The notes under the pieces: model-generated | Seen by the model: only the letters and a program-made list of their open reading frames with translations | The model's database searches: none | Told to the model about the DNA's origin: nothing | Shown here: in pieces, positions 30,190 to 43,263 of the stretch | Position numbering within the stretch: the first letter of the stretch is position 1 | Layout: each line of letters opens with the position of its first letter | Made by a program: the position numbers and the translations under genes | Assembly: GCA_940337035.1 (NCBI GenBank) | Contig: CALNHX010003649.1 | Coordinates: 62,001-126,000 of the forward strand | Source of the DNA: Agriotes lineatus | Taxonomy: Eukaryota > Arthropoda > Insecta > Coleoptera > Elateridae | DNA: 64,000 bases | Direction of reading: 5' to 3'

Positions 30190-32640
30190 GGCGACTCGAT
30201 TGGAAGAAAAAGGCATTACGAGACGGAACTAGCAAAACTGAGAGCAGACCAAAAACGATTAAAGGAAAATGTTGCATCAGTTGGTGGCAGAGTTAGCGGA
30301 GTCGAAAAAAAGTAAAATGGCAAGACATTGAAAGTGCGTTCAAAGGTCGTATAAGAAGAGGCGTTGTAATAAATTTGAAGTATGATATCCCCGACATAGA
30401 TTTATTTTTTAAGGCAGTTTACAACGAACGAGGGGAAAAATAGAACGACCGAGTATCAAAATTATAGTAAAAGGATATTGAACGAAACTTTGGAAAACAA
30501 ATAATTACAATTATAACAATTTTAACCGACAAGAGGGAAGAAACTACGGGAACAATAATAGTTACAATAACAATAGAGGATTTAATCAACGCCGATTCGA
30601 TAATAATTAGTTGAATCAGAACCGCCAAAATTATAACAGGGGGGACAATCGAAAAAGCTACGAAGAATTAATTGATGAAAAAAATAAAAAGAAGTGCCAA
30701 GAAACGGACCGAAACCAAAATCCAGGCCGCCCGTATATTAACACGCTGTTTGTGGAAAGAAGTAGAAATGTAAATAACCCGGAAGACTAAAATCGCATTG
30801 AAATAGCTGAGGTGCAAGAGGAGCCCTCGAGGGATAAAAAAACCTATTTTTTTTTAAACATGTAAATGGTAGTTTTAAACACATCGCCAACTTTGCCATC
30901 GCCTACGAAAAGACGGGGGAATTCTTATTAGAAGGGAGTGAAGATAAAATAACGAGCTCATGTTTACCTTTTATCAAACTGCCATTTTTAGATCAGGAAT
31001 ATTACGCGCTAATTGACAGTGGAGCAATGGTTTTTTTAGTACAGGAAGAAGTCCTAAATAATCATATAAATTTCTTACTAAGTAACATAATTAGAGTTAA
31101 TAAAATTGATTTATTCTCTGCAACAAGGAAGAAGATCTCAACTACAAGTAAAGTATTGGCAATCAAGATCAGCATAAATGGAAAATAATATGATGTACGA
31201 TTTTACATAGTGTCTGCCTTAGATGTACAATTTGTGATTGGTGTCGATATTATTCAGCAAGTTGGAATTAAAATTGACGAAATGCAAAAGTGCATTCAAT
31301 TAAATGAAATAAGGAGGCCTTGGTCTATTGAGGATCAATAGCGTAAAAATTGTTGAATAGCTAAAATAAAAACAGGAGACGATATGATTTGTTGCCTAGC
31401 CAAAAGTGCAGGAGACGAAATAATTTTAAATACTTGTGCGATTATAGAGGGAATACTGGATGATGAACAGATAGGGAATGATTACTTACAATATAAAGGC
31501 AGAATTATGGAGATAATAGAGAACAATAAGGAGATAATAAATCAGAAAACAGGACAAGCTACGAAATATTGCCATAAACTTATTGTGGACGAATCGTTGG
31601 GCTTCAAATCAAGATCTTATCCAATACCGTTTGCACAGCGCGAGAAAGTAAAACATGAGTTACAGAAGATGTTAGACGATGATGTCATAGAACGTTCAAA
31701 AACGAACTTTGTCAATCCGATGGTGGTGGTGAAGAAAAGCGATGGTAGTCTTAGGTTATGTCTAGACGCACGTAGAATAAATCAAATTACTAAACCCCAG
31801 TATGAAAGTCCGCAGATAATTGATGCTTTATTGAGTCAAATATGGGATAAGAAAGTGTTAACTAAATTGGATCTGAAAAACTTATTTTGGCTGATTCCCC
31901 TACACGAGAACTCAAGGAAATACACAGGATTCTGCATAGAGGGGGAATTTTTTTATTTCAAGGTGGTCCCGTTTGGTTTGACAACGTCATGTACAGCATT
32001 GGTAAGAACCATGCAACAAATGCTAAATCAATACGAGTTCTGCGTGCACTACATAGACGATATTTTGATATTTTTACGAGATGTGGAACAACATTTAGAA
32101 CATTTAGAATTAGTAATTAGCACATTAAACAAAGACGGGTTAAAATTGAATTTGACCAAGTGTCAATTTATGAAAACAAATGTAGGTTACTTGGGCTACG
32201 AAATAAGTAATAATGGGGTCACAATTAGTGAAACAAGAATAGAGGAGATAAAGAACTTGCCTCGCCCCAAGAATTTGAAGACGTTGAGAGGATTACTTGG
32301 CCTACTAAACTACTATAAAAAGTTTATTGCAAATTATTCTGAGTTAACGTTGCCTAAGATTGAGTTGTTAAGAAAAGATACCAAGTGGATTTGAAATGAA
32401 GAGAGAGAGAAAGCGTTTAATAATATCAAACAGAAATTCCATGAAGGACTGCTACTTAAATATCCAAACTTTAAAGAAAGCTTCATCTTAAGGACGGACA
32501 CAACGGACATGGCAGTCGCAGCCGAGCTAATACAGGTGCAAGAAAGAGTAGAAGTCCCGATTTGTTTTATATCACGGATTCTGAAGGGCTACGAGACAAG
32601 GTACACAATAGCTGAATACAATTAATTATTGAAGTGTAAC
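30190..32640 (+). pseudogene. Second, older gypsy-like retrotransposon remnant
   Basis: Three parts are visible. About 30430-30640 is an Asn/Arg-rich nucleocapsid-like strip. About 30990-31270 is a retropepsin (ALIDSGAMVF, later VIGVDII). 31384-32394 is an RT of 336 residues with VKKSDGSLRLCLDARRIN, TKLDLKNLFWL, VPFGLTTS and YIDD at 223-226. A TGA at 32392-32394 replaces what should be Trp just before RNase H. RNase H continues past it (RTDTTDMAVAAEL) to about 32620, where the element is truncated. Several further stops occur in the gag/protease part. Integrase and LTRs are missing. AT-rich codon use, unlike the GC-rich gypsy at 3-10 kb, marks a different lineage. Confidence 0.85.
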
Positions 32641-32863
32641 TATAAAGCTAGAATATAAGCACATATACAAATAAAATTAATTTATTTCACTAGAAGTAGA
32701 TTAATATGCATTTATTATCATATGATCCGCCATTGAGCATTTATTGTCAAATATAATGCAACAAACTAAAGCTAATAATGTTAATTAAAGTGCAACAGCA
32801 GTCGTAACAAACATCAGCAGCAAGTTATTAAAAAGCAGAAGCTGCAGCAGCTGTTTGGTTAGT
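32641..32863. other. Short AT-rich junction
   Basis: Between the truncated gypsy and the Polinton polymerase stop. A CAGCAG-rich patch lies near 32800-32850. No gene is seen. Confidence 0.4.
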
Positions 32864-33957
32864 TCACAATTTTTCGACAATTTTGTAATGAGCCCAAGGC
32901 AATGTGATAATACCGTCAGCTGTAATGTATCTTTTGTCATCGTTTGAGCTAAGTGCAATTTTATTTTGCTTTGTCATATATACTTTGTGTTTATAAGATC
33001 TGATTCGATTTTGATAGCAAGAAATTGCAATTCCTCGAGTCAATACGTCATAGTAGTTAGTAAATGACAACTTTTCCCTAATCGAATGCCTAACAATACT
33101 TTTCACCTATTTAATTTGACTCTTATTATTTACCTTTAAGCTATACACTTTTTATTTAAGCCCTACAAAATCTATTATTATTTCCCCCTTCATCTCATCT
33201 TTCATAAGCCCTACCTTCTTTTTATTTGCCAAGGCATTCCATAAATGTTATCAGGTTTATAATCGCTAGTGTCATACCTGTGTATGTCTTCTTTCATATT
33301 TTGATAAGAATCTACTGTATGAATTTCATACAAAAAAGAATCCGTATCTGTATACAGAAGACTGTGTTTAAATTTGCTCATCCTGAACTGCTATCATCTG
33401 CTACAGAAATAACATCAAACTTTTCAATATCCTCAGGAGTTAACCATTCAAAGTTGGCATAAGGCAATGCTTCGCACATTGCGAGACAGTACAAGTTGTT
33501 AATATCTAAACCAAATTAGTATTTGGAAGGCAAAGCTGCATTATAGTTTTACATGTATTTATTATTAGCTTGGCTATATTGTTTAACAGCTTGGCTTATT
33601 CCGCCTCGTATTCTTCGCGCTATAAATAATAGCATATCCACATCTGTCAATAACTCAAGAGTAACGCGAGTTTCCTTAAGGGCAGCGTCCCACGCGAACC
33701 CAGAAATAGTGTAATAATTCATGACATCTAGGCCGAAAATATTCTTACACGTTTTTCTAAAATTTTGAAACATCTGCTAGAAGTAAAATGTCAGTTTTCA
33801 AATAAAGGTCGCTATAATCGCCTAAAATTTTTATATCAAATTTGTTCCACACATTAAATGCATTGTCATAGTCTCGCTGAGAAATGTTTTTTAGTGTAAG
33901 AGAACTGAAAAATTTATTTATATCCGGCAATAATGTTTCCGACAATTTCTTATAACT

Positions 33958-34962
33958 TGTTACGTGTCAAAAGCATTTGATATTAATACTAGTGTTGAAT
34001 GAAGAATCTAGTGAGAGTGACGCGATAAAATTAATATCAGATTGGCTTTGTTCGTTGCTAGGGAAGAGATAATAACAACGTTTGTTTGTGAGAAAAAATT
34101 GTATATCAGCTTTTAAAAAGGCAAGAGTTTTCGTGGGGTGTAAATGACAATCTCGCCATTTAATATGGTTTGGTGATAGTAAAGAATTGGGTTACTAGCC
34201 AGCCGTTCCTGTAAGGGAGTTCATTAAGCAGATGTCATTTTTCCAATGAATATTTATATTCAAGCTGTGAAGCGATCTGGAAAACACGAATACAACGATT
34301 GCGAAGTTTATTGCCTGTGAACAGGGTATGTAGTTTAATGTGGAATTTGCCTTTTGTTACCTGGAAATTCGATTTATAGCAACAACTATTAGGCGGAAAA
34401 TCGTGGAAAGCTAATCTACCGCAGTATTGGGGGTCGAGGTTGGAACCTGTCAAGCTGACATGTGATAGGAGTAACGGGACGTATTAAATGTCTGCGAGTA
34501 TATCGGCACAAAGATAAGTGTTGTAGCTAGAATCTGATGATATTTTTGCATATAAAAACTGTGTAACCATTAAACTTACGAACGGTTTAAGTTAAGCGAT
34601 TTAGGGTACCCTGCGTGAGGTAGTAATATTAAAGATGCTAATTGTCTGATCGATGGTAGTAATGTTCGAGTAGTAATAAAACCAGCTACAATTATTGCTT
34701 TCTTTCATTTTGATAGGGAGTTCAATAATCGTATTGTTATTAGTTGATAGAAAGTGAAGTTACAAGTTTCTTGGCTTATATCAGTATATTTGAGTTTAAC
34801 TTGTTGGCGCCATTTATAACATCATAAACTAGAATCCGCGACGTCTTCACTGATGCTAGAGACGGGCCTCAAATATACTTTTATAGTGATCGATTGTTAA
34901 CTAAGAGATATAGCGATGACCTAAAGGTAGGTAAAGGAATTTATAGATAAATATAGCTAACA
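33958..34962 (+). repeat. 5' LTR of the LARD-like element
   Basis: 1005 bp from TGTTACGTGTC to GCTAACA. It is almost identical to 38718-39725. Differences seen include GAAGAATC versus GAGGAATC, ACGCGAT versus ACGCAAT and a 4-bp TTTG indel near 34090. A 72-codon frame occurs in both LTRs and is not considered a gene. Confidence 0.95.
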
Positions 34963-34965
34963 AGT

Positions 34966-34983
34966 TTGGCACCCAACGGGGGC
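34966..34983 (+). promoter_or_regulatory. Primer-binding site
   Basis: TGGCACCCAACGGGGGCT starts about 3-4 bases after the LTR end. It resembles the complement of the 3' end of insect tRNA-Lys(CUU), with two mismatches by recollection. It would prime minus-strand DNA. Confidence 0.65.
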
Positions 34984-36825
34984 TTTAATAAGATTTTTGA
35001 AGAGCTAACGGGGGCTTTAACAAGATTGGAACATATACCTTTAGGTCGTACTATAATAGAAAGGAGCAATACTGACAATAGTTATACATAACTTTCTGTA
35101 CTCGTTTATGTAAGTGGAAAAATATCGTCAGAACGTGACAAACCAAAGAATTACTTTGAGAATAATACATAAAACGGTATACTTGGCAAAATTTTGAGTA
35201 GTTTGTTTTGGCTAATCAGATTGAAATTAAACTTTAGGGTTTGTGTTTAATACGGGATTGTTTTGGATTAATGTGGATTGTTTATTTGTGGTTTTAACAA
35301 GTATAGTAGTATCTTATTTGGATATTTTATAATTGGACATTTAATCCTTGCTGGTTTTATTTTTATTTGATTGAGTGGGTGTGTTGCATGTTAGATTTAG
35401 GAGCTCTGTGTGTATGTTTATAAAGGCTGGTTTTATTTTCATTTGTATGAATGGTGAAGACATCACGCTATTCAGGTATCATGATGAATTATCTTTTAGA
35501 GTTTTTCATTGAATGATTGCGATTTTCATTGACGGAACCTCGAGGATATGCTGGCCAAATGTGCTTGAGTTTTTCTTCATTGAATGTTAGAGTCCTGGTG
35601 GTTTGATGTGCTTGATTTTTTTTTAATTGAATGTATGTGTGAAAGGTTTGGTGTGTTTGAGATTTTCTTTGTGTCTTCTTCTTAGTTTGGTGATAACTCT
35701 GTTATGAGTGTGATGGTGATGTGTTTGGAGCAGTTTGCTTTTGCGGGATTTATAAGCCTGCTTCTAGTTAGGTTGGCGTGGTTTAGTGGATTGCTTCTTT
35801 TCCTTTTCTTTTTGGGGTGTTGATTGTGATGTGGGTTTGATGTTGGTGTGTCTGAGGGATTCGCTCTGCGGCTTTCTTTTAATCCTTGATGATTTTTAGG
35901 TCTCTCAGTACATCTTTCTAGTTTGGGTTGGCATACAGTTCTTCGATTGGCTCTTTCATCTTCTTCTAGTTTGTTGGTAAGATAACGTGGCTTGGTGTTG
36001 GTGTTTTTGGGAGATTTTGCTTATGCAGATATCACGTCTCTCAAACCATCTTCCTAGTTTTGATTATGGTAGTTATTATTTGTTGGATCTTCAATTTTAT
36101 TTTCCTTTGTTTCTGATGAGGTTCGAGTACGCCCGTTGGGTAAGATAGGTTGTTGATTATGATTTCTGAATCGTCGATTAGCTCTTTAGTTATCGAGATT
36201 AGGTTTGTGGTGGTTCCTTCGGTGGCTGTTTTTGTGTCCCCGAATTGAGTGGTATCTATTTTTCCTGGGGGTGATTCTCATTCTTTGTTGTGTAACGATG
36301 TTAGACATGTTTGAGAAAACGGTTTGGTGATGTAATGGCGGCAGCATACCTTTGAATTGTGTGTACCATTATCCCTTAGCTTCAGAGATTGGTAAATTGT
36401 TAATTGGACCTGATGAAGCTCCGTTGGTATGCGGATTTTTGGGTTTTGGGTACTGTTATGGGACGAGTTCCCGGAGTCTTTGTGACTGGTTATTTGTCAT
36501 TGGGTTGCTGGCTGTCTTGGTAAATTGGAACTTAATTCTTTTCTCAATACATTGTCCCTTCCATCGACTAATGTAGTTGGTTCTTTTTCTGTTACTTCGT
36601 TCGCTTTCGATCTTCTGGTGGTTTCTGTGTGTGGTGATAGAATTTGTTTCTTCGGGTTTTTTTTTTGTGTGGTCGTTTTGTGGTGTCGAGCTCTAGCAAT
36701 GCATTGGTGTGTGGTTCTTTTGGTGTCGGTCAGCCTTCAGCTGGATCGTTAGTATGATTGTGGTTTTGTGTGAACTTGCGGTTGTGGAATATTCTCTCCT
36801 TTCTTTTGATTGGGTTTATATTTCA

Positions 36826-37055
36826 TATAGGGTGGTTGGTTGGGCACTGTAGGGAAGGTCACTTTAGGGAGCATTTTTATCTTGCTTTCCCTCTTGTAAA
36901 GTATAGGGTGGTTGGATGGGCACTGTAGGGAAGGTCACTTTAGGGAGCATTTTTATCTTGCTTTCCCTCCTGTAAATTATAGGGTGGTTGGTTGGGAATT
37001 GCAGGGAAGGTCACTGTAGGGAGCTATTTCGTCTAGTTCTTCCTATAATAACACT
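36826..37055 (+). repeat. 76-bp tandem repeat in the LARD interior
   Basis: Units begin TATAGGGTGGTTGG at 36826, 36902 and 36978, exactly 76 bp apart. Each contains AGGGAAGGTCACT and TAGGGAGC words. Two further related units begin at 37519 and 37601. Confidence 0.9.
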
Positions 37056-37518
37056 GGAGTAGCTTGCAGATAGCTGTTGGGTTCATTGTGTGGTTTGACT
37101 TGCATTCGTGTCGAGTGAAGTTCATCTTTCGCTTTAGCGTAGGTTTGAGTTAGCTTGTTGGGTTTTGTTGGATACCTTTTTGGGATTTTGGTGGCGTAGC
37201 TGTTGTTGTATGGTTACCTTCAGCTATGTGTATTGTGTGAGTTTTTTTTTCTCGGTATCCATTTCGCTTACGCGGATTTAGATCCACAAGTGAGTCTCGA
37301 ATCCTTGTTTTGGTTTCGCTTTTGGTCATGCTTGGAGTTGGAGAACGGTTTCGTTTACTCATTTAGAGTATCGGCTTGTTCCGGATTTATGGGACCTGCC
37401 TCTGTCCCCGAGTTAATGTCCTTTAGTTTCCTTTTGAGCCGTTGTTGCCGAATGAAGTCTTTGGTATGATCTGCTGCTGTGATTGGTTATTTCAGCTGTT
37501 ATTGAATTTCGTGTAAAG

Positions 37519-37680
37519 TATAGGGTGGTTGGAAGGGCACAGTAGGGTAGGTCACTCTTTGGGGAACTTTTAAATATCTTGTTCTTTTCCCATTTTAAGG
37601 TTTAGGGTGGTTGGAAGGGCACAGTCGGGAAGGACACTATTTGGGAAACTTTAATATCTTGTTCTTTTCTCTCTTTTGGG
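37519..37680 (+). repeat. Two further units of the same repeat, 82 bp apart
   Basis: TATAGGGTGGTTGGAAGGGC at 37519 and TTTAGGGTGGTTGGAAGGGC at 37601, followed by matching ATCTTGTTCTTTTC tails. They are diverged from the 36826 group. Confidence 0.8.
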
Positions 37681-38704
37681 TATAACGTATACGGAGTTCC
37701 CTGTTGGGAAATGTTAATGGATGGTTTTCTTTTTGATTGTATTGGAAGAGCGTTACGTTATCCTGCTTTTCCTAAGGAGACATAAGGGTAACGAGATTAA
37801 TCGTTAAAGAAGTACAACTTTTTCGTTTCTTTTAGGTATCCCTTGGGGTTTGGGGATATAGGGTGTTTCCCTACAATACAAAATTTTTAAGATGACCAGT
37901 CCTTCATTCTTCGCCTTCTTTTCTTCCTAAAGTTTTGTCTATATTTCTCTCTTGTAATGTAGTGAATGTCGATTTTGTTTTGAATGAACTGTTTACTTAG
38001 ATGAATGACAATTTGTTTTCTTTTATTTCTCTTTAATCTGGTGCGGATGAAATCTCTGGTGATGAGTGATTGTTGGATGTAAGATGAAGATTGGTGGGGA
38101 TTTTCTTCAGGCCGTTCGGGGCGCTGAAGGATCCCTCCGTCGGAGCGTATGAGAGTTGTGTGGATGTTGGCTTCTGCCTCTCACTTTTCTGGTTTCTTTA
38201 ACCCTCTGTCACTGGGGCTACTTCCTCCCCAGGCGTGTCAAAAGGAAAACCCTGGTTATTCTTCGTTTTGGCTTAACTATTTTCGGTCTGACAGTACCTG
38301 AAACTGTGTGGAGGTGTGCTTCCGCCTCGGGGGTTTATTGGAAGTTGTCAGGGGGGGTACGCTGTGGGGATTTGGAGTGATTTTGTGGGGTTCATGGGGG
38401 TGGAGCTTCTTCACGACAGGTTGTTACAGGGTTGTTCACCGGCGCAGCATTTACATCCAGCAGCGACGAACAATCTTGATCATTGTCGTGGGGTTGATCT
38501 GGTCCTGGGTTCCTCCTGGGGTCATCACCGTCTCTACAGTGTAGTTGCTTGTTTGTGGTGTGGGTATTGGGGTTTTTTTTTAGGTTAATTGTTAGAGACG
38601 TCTTATGCCAGACGGTTTACTGACTCTCTAGAGTATATGTATGTATCCTTTTAGGATAAAGTTTTTATTTAGTTAAAAATTTCGTTGAAATTTTTCCTTT
38701 CTGG

Positions 38705-38717
38705 TAAGGGGGGAGTT
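38705..38717 (+). promoter_or_regulatory. Polypurine tract
   Basis: TAAGGGGGGAGTT lies immediately left of the 3' LTR start TGTTACG. It is the expected primer site for plus-strand synthesis. Confidence 0.75.
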
Positions 38718-39725
38718 TGTTACGTGTCAAAAGCATTTGATATTAATACTAGTGTTGAATGAGGAATCTAGTGAGAGTGACGCAATAAAATTAATATCAG
38801 ATTGGCTTTGTTCGTTGCTAGGGAAGAGATAATAACAACGTTTGTTTGTTTGAGAAAAAATTGTATATCAGCTTTTAAAAAAGGCAAGAGTTTTCGTGGG
38901 GTGTAAATGACAATCTCGCCATTTAATATGGTTTGGTGATAGTAAAGAATTGGGTTACTAGCCAGCCGTTCCTGTAAGGGAGTTCATTAAGCAGATGTCA
39001 TTTTTCCAATAAATATTTATATTCAAGCTGTGAAGCGATCTGGGAAACACGAATACAACGATTGCGAAGTTTATTGCCTATGAACAGGGTATGTAGTTTA
39101 ATGTGGAATTTGCCTTTTGTTACCTGGAAATTCGATTTATAGCAACAACTATTAGGCGGAAAATCGTGGAAAGCTAATCTACCGCAGTATTGGGGGTCGA
39201 GGTTGGAACCTGTCAAGCTGACATGTGATAGGAGTAACGGGACGTATTAAATGTCTGCGAGTATATCGGCACAAAGATAAGTGTTGTAGCTAGAATCTGA
39301 TGATATTTTTGCATATAAAAACTGTGTAACCATTAAACTTACGAACGGTTTAAGTTAAGCGATTTAGGGTACCCTGCGTGAGGTAGTAATATTAAAGATG
39401 CTAATTGTCTGATCGATGGTAGTAATGTTCGAGTAGTAATAAAACCAGCTACAATTATTGCTTTCTTTCATTTTGATAGGGAGTTCAATAATCGTATTGT
39501 TATTAGTTGATAGAAAGTGAAGTTACAAGTTTCTTGGCTTATATCAGTATATTTGAGTTTAACTTGTTGGCGCCATTTATAACATCATAAACTAGAATCC
39601 GCGACGTCTTCACTGATGCTAGAGACGGGCCTCAAATATACTTTTATAGTGATCGATTGTTAACTAAGAGATATAGCGATGACCTAAAGGTAGGTAAAGG
39701 AATTTATAGATAAATATAGCTAACA
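38718..39725 (+). repeat. 3' LTR of the LARD-like element
   Basis: 1008 bp, TGTTACGTG to GCTAACA, the partner of 33958-34962. The low number of differences indicates a recent insertion. Confidence 0.95.
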
Positions 39726-41089
39726 AACTATCAACATATTTTTAGGGAAATACTTCTTTTCTCATTAATAGCTGTAATTTTTCGCAGCTTAAAATTGATT
39801 CATCTCTTTCAAAATTTCAAAATCTTTTTTCTGCAAATAAAACGATAATTCGTCCAGAGACGAATCCATAAATCCAAAAGAATCTATAAATCTCAATTTT
39901 AGCCTTGATTTGCCCCAAGTTTTTGTGACAGATATATACCTTTGATTATTTATAGGAATGAGTTCAATTCTACCTTCTACGCGGCTGGCAATCTTGTTGA
40001 AAACAGAATGGCAATCGTAATTGCTGAAGTTGTGAAAAACTATAGGAATTACCGGAAATAGGCGATAATTCAGGTTGTACTTACTATGGCTGTAACCTCT
40101 AAAATTGCCGGTGATGTGGCAGTAATCGCGGCAAATTTTCTCGTTAATTTCAAAAGCTTCTTCACAAATGTGAAATTTTAAATGCAAAGATTTCGAGGTT
40201 ACTGTCGTAAGATCCATGGGAACTTCTTTAAAAAACATAATCTGCAAAATTTTCTGCAACTGAAATAAGTTCGTCTACAAACCATTCCGAACATTTTGCT
40301 CCTCTGTACTGCTTAAAATATTACAGGCTGCTGTCGAAATGGCTGTGGAAGTAATATCCGATACTGAAAGGTTTATGCCTCTGATACTTTAAAGTTTTAC
40401 ATTTTGGATTACTTTGCAATTTAGACGAATAGGCATCAATTGGCTTTAAGAGACTTTCATCAATACTATTTCTAGTTTTTAAACTTGAGAAATTTATTTC
40501 TTTCGTTAGGAAGAGTAACTTTGAATGTATTTCAAAGTATACAATCTCGAGCATGTTCAACTAAGATAATTTTGCTATGAAAATACTGAAGACATCTGTC
40601 GCAAATATGTAATCGACCGTTATGTTTACTAATTTGCGAACTTACTAAACGTGAAAAATTTTTAATCCAACAAAAATGTTTCTTTTTTGTTTCGATTACT
40701 TCTTTATAGTTAAGTAAACCAGTTTCGGCGTAAACATCACCATCATCATCATCACTACTACCATCGCCGGCAAAATTATTACAATAATCTGCAACGCGGT
40801 TGCGGTTACATCGGCAAGATTCATAATCATATTCATCTTCATAATTTTCCTCAATCATTAATAAATTTACATGCACATCTAATTTTGCTTTTGTTAAATA
40901 AGTAGGCATTGTGATATATGACCCTTTTTTCAATTTTAAAATATATACATTTACTGAAATTTTGTTTAATTCTTCAAATCTTTGAATCCGTTTAATTGAC
41001 ATTGGCAATTTAAATCCGGCCGTATTTAAAACAGAATTATAGCTAGGATAAGAGCTCAAACGATACACAGTTGAAATGGGATAGTGAAA

Positions 41090-43262
41090 TAATCACTCGA
41101 GAAGAGCAAGTAGGATCTCACAACAAAGCTAAGATCCTTAAGTTAGAAGGCAATACTGACAAAATAAATCGGTCGGAATCAGAAGAAACACAGGATTGGG
41201 AAGCTTTAATTAAGTGAGAATTCCAGACGCAGTAAATTAGCAAACGAGTATTGAGAGTTTCAGCGAATTTTTAAATATACCTAGTAATGCATGAATTCAA
41301 GACATTCCTTAACTATTATTATAAGTTTAAAGGTTTCTTAGTTATTGGAATTGTATGATATTGCTTTCATTTTGATCCTACGCCAGGTCAACGTTTTGAA
41401 ATGGTTTAAAATATCGTGCATTCTTCCAAAGAATATGACTTAGTACTTGCCTTTTTAATTGGACATTGTGTAAGGTTGGTATCAAAATTCAATACACTAT
41501 TTTTAAATATGTCCAGATTCATCATCTTGCAAGCATCTTCGTCGTAAAACACGGGAAACAGTCGGTACTCGTTACTGACAAACTTGTAACTCTGGTAAGT
41601 GTTCTTGAAAAGCAAAATATTACAACAATATAATGTCATTAGGTATGTTGGTATTATAAACGAATTTCTATTCAGTTCTTTCTGCAAACGCCGTTAGGTC
41701 CCATTTGTGTCAAAATTGATCGATGCGAAATTATTACCTCATACCAAAATTTAGATCAGAATGGCGTTTCCATGTCGTCAGTGTGAGTAATTTGTAAAAA
41801 TTATGTCTTACTCTGATATGATGCACGAGATCTTGAAGTATAAAGCCACTTATGTTAATCTTCCTTTGATATCGTGTGTGATGGTAGAAAGTAATTTTCG
41901 GATCTTGAAAGTAGCTTTTGCTGTACCACACAACTTCCGCCCGATCCAGCTTAAGTTTATAGTCGCTTTGCTGAAACTAATTTGGCTACATTAATCTAAA
42001 AAGTAGCAAGTATTTTTTCATAAAAACAATAACTGGTGAACCACTCCCGTAAATATAATCATAGTTTTGACATTGTCAAGTTGGAACTCCTTCAAATAGA
42101 GCCAAAGCGAAATTGGTCGTTATAAGATTTACCCAGCTCTTGTTTTTATTTTAAAAGATCTCAACCGTGAAGTGTGAAGTTCATTCAGAACCACTAGAAG
42201 CTTGAATAATAGCCAAAAAAATAAAAATACTTTAAAAACATGTCTTACGGTGCCCTGATTAGTATCCCATCATTAAAACCAACAAAAATATGTATAAACG
42301 TGTAACAACATTAAATAATATCTTTCTCAACAATTAATTATAAAGAGTTGCTTTGGTAAAGAAACTAGTTTCGATTTGAAATTTCTTTTGAAATTGCTAC
42401 TCAAAAAATATTTAGAAAACACCTCGCTAACGATCGAATTAATTATTAATAAAATACGTTACGGAATGATGCCACACCAAACACACATATCAAGGCTTGA
42501 AATAACATCATGATGACTGTTTTTTTCTCTACAGATGCTAATCCCTTTATATAGTGCTGGAAAAAAACTTAATCTTCATGCAAAATCTCAATCAGAGAGT
42601 AATTACATGTTATATCAACTATAAGCTGTGATTACCATCGGAACTGCATATTGTTTCCCATGCAACTAATGACTTTTGTGATTAGGAGAGTAGAAAACCA
42701 TTTTCGAAAAATCGGGAAATAATAGAATTTTTAATGCGACGGTTTTGTCTCTTTCACCAAAACTATCCAGCGATGTTATTCACAGAACTTCGAACACCAC
42801 ATAAACAAGAGCAGATATATTAGCAAAATTTGTCTAATTTAACCCCGAGAGTTCAAAGTCACTCGGTGCAGCTAACGTTATTCCAAAAATTCGCCTGCGA
42901 GAGAAAGGCTTCACTGCTCTTGTTCTGCATCTATTCGTTTTGAAACCACCTAATAGTTGAAATTTGGGCTCCTGAGGCTGAGTTGAGAGAAATCACACTG
43001 TCTTTGACACTCCCATTAAGATTAACTTTCTCGACATAAGGTAACTGTACTAGATTTTACAGTGCTTCACCGAGTTCCGAGTTTTCCTCGGCAACGTTCA
43101 TAAATTAGGGGCACTCGATCAAGCAGTTATTGCCTTGATTTAACGTCATTGTTTGTTTATTTGGATTTTGTAGCGCTTTAGCGCTGGGATATGATTCAGT
43201 TTGAATTCGCAATATCAGTATAATATTATATGAGTAAACTACGAATTATATTACTGGTATAT
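41090..43262. other. AT-rich stretch without recognised genes
   Basis: It follows the polymerase N-terminus. Minus frames at 41406-41687 and 41734-41931 could be leftover Polinton sequence, but no capsid, protease or integrase motif is recognisable. No inverted terminal repeat was found. Confidence 0.4.
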
Positions 43263-43263
43263 A

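Larger units (their letters stand above)
33958..39725 (+). mobile_element. Non-coding LTR retrotransposon (LARD-like)
   Basis: Two nearly identical 1-kb LTRs flank 3755 bp of non-coding DNA, with AACT duplicated on both sides (33954-33957 and 39726-39729). A primer-binding site follows the left LTR and a purine tract precedes the right LTR. No gag or pol frame exists on either strand, so it must use proteins of another element. The interior is conspicuously T- and G-rich on the plus strand. It interrupts the Polinton polymerase, so it is younger than that element. Confidence 0.93.
32864..41075 (-). pseudogene. Polinton/Maverick DNA polymerase B, split by an LTR element
   Basis: A protein-primed family-B polymerase that would replicate a Polinton. 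The N-terminal part is at 40532-41068 (FCWIKNFSRLVSSQISKHNG, then a Cys/His cluster CDRCLQYFHSKIILVEHARDC). The exonuclease region is at 39789-40259 (CRDYCHITGNFRG, FHNFSNYDCH, RFIDSFGFM). After the 33958-39725 insertion come LGDYSDLYLKTDILLLADV (33757-33945) and IRGGISQAVKQYSQANN (33549-33773). Next is the palm motif C, YTDTDS (complement of 33337-33354), and a C-terminus ending near DDKRYITADGI (32864-33106). Frames change several times and in-frame stops occur between about 33115 and 33250. No other Polinton genes or its long terminal repeats were found. Confidence 0.88.

Noticed and set aside
34235..34453. A small duplicated gene (also at 38998-39216)
   Set aside because: Both copies lie in the two LTRs of one element; duplication reflects LTR structure and not gene conservation.
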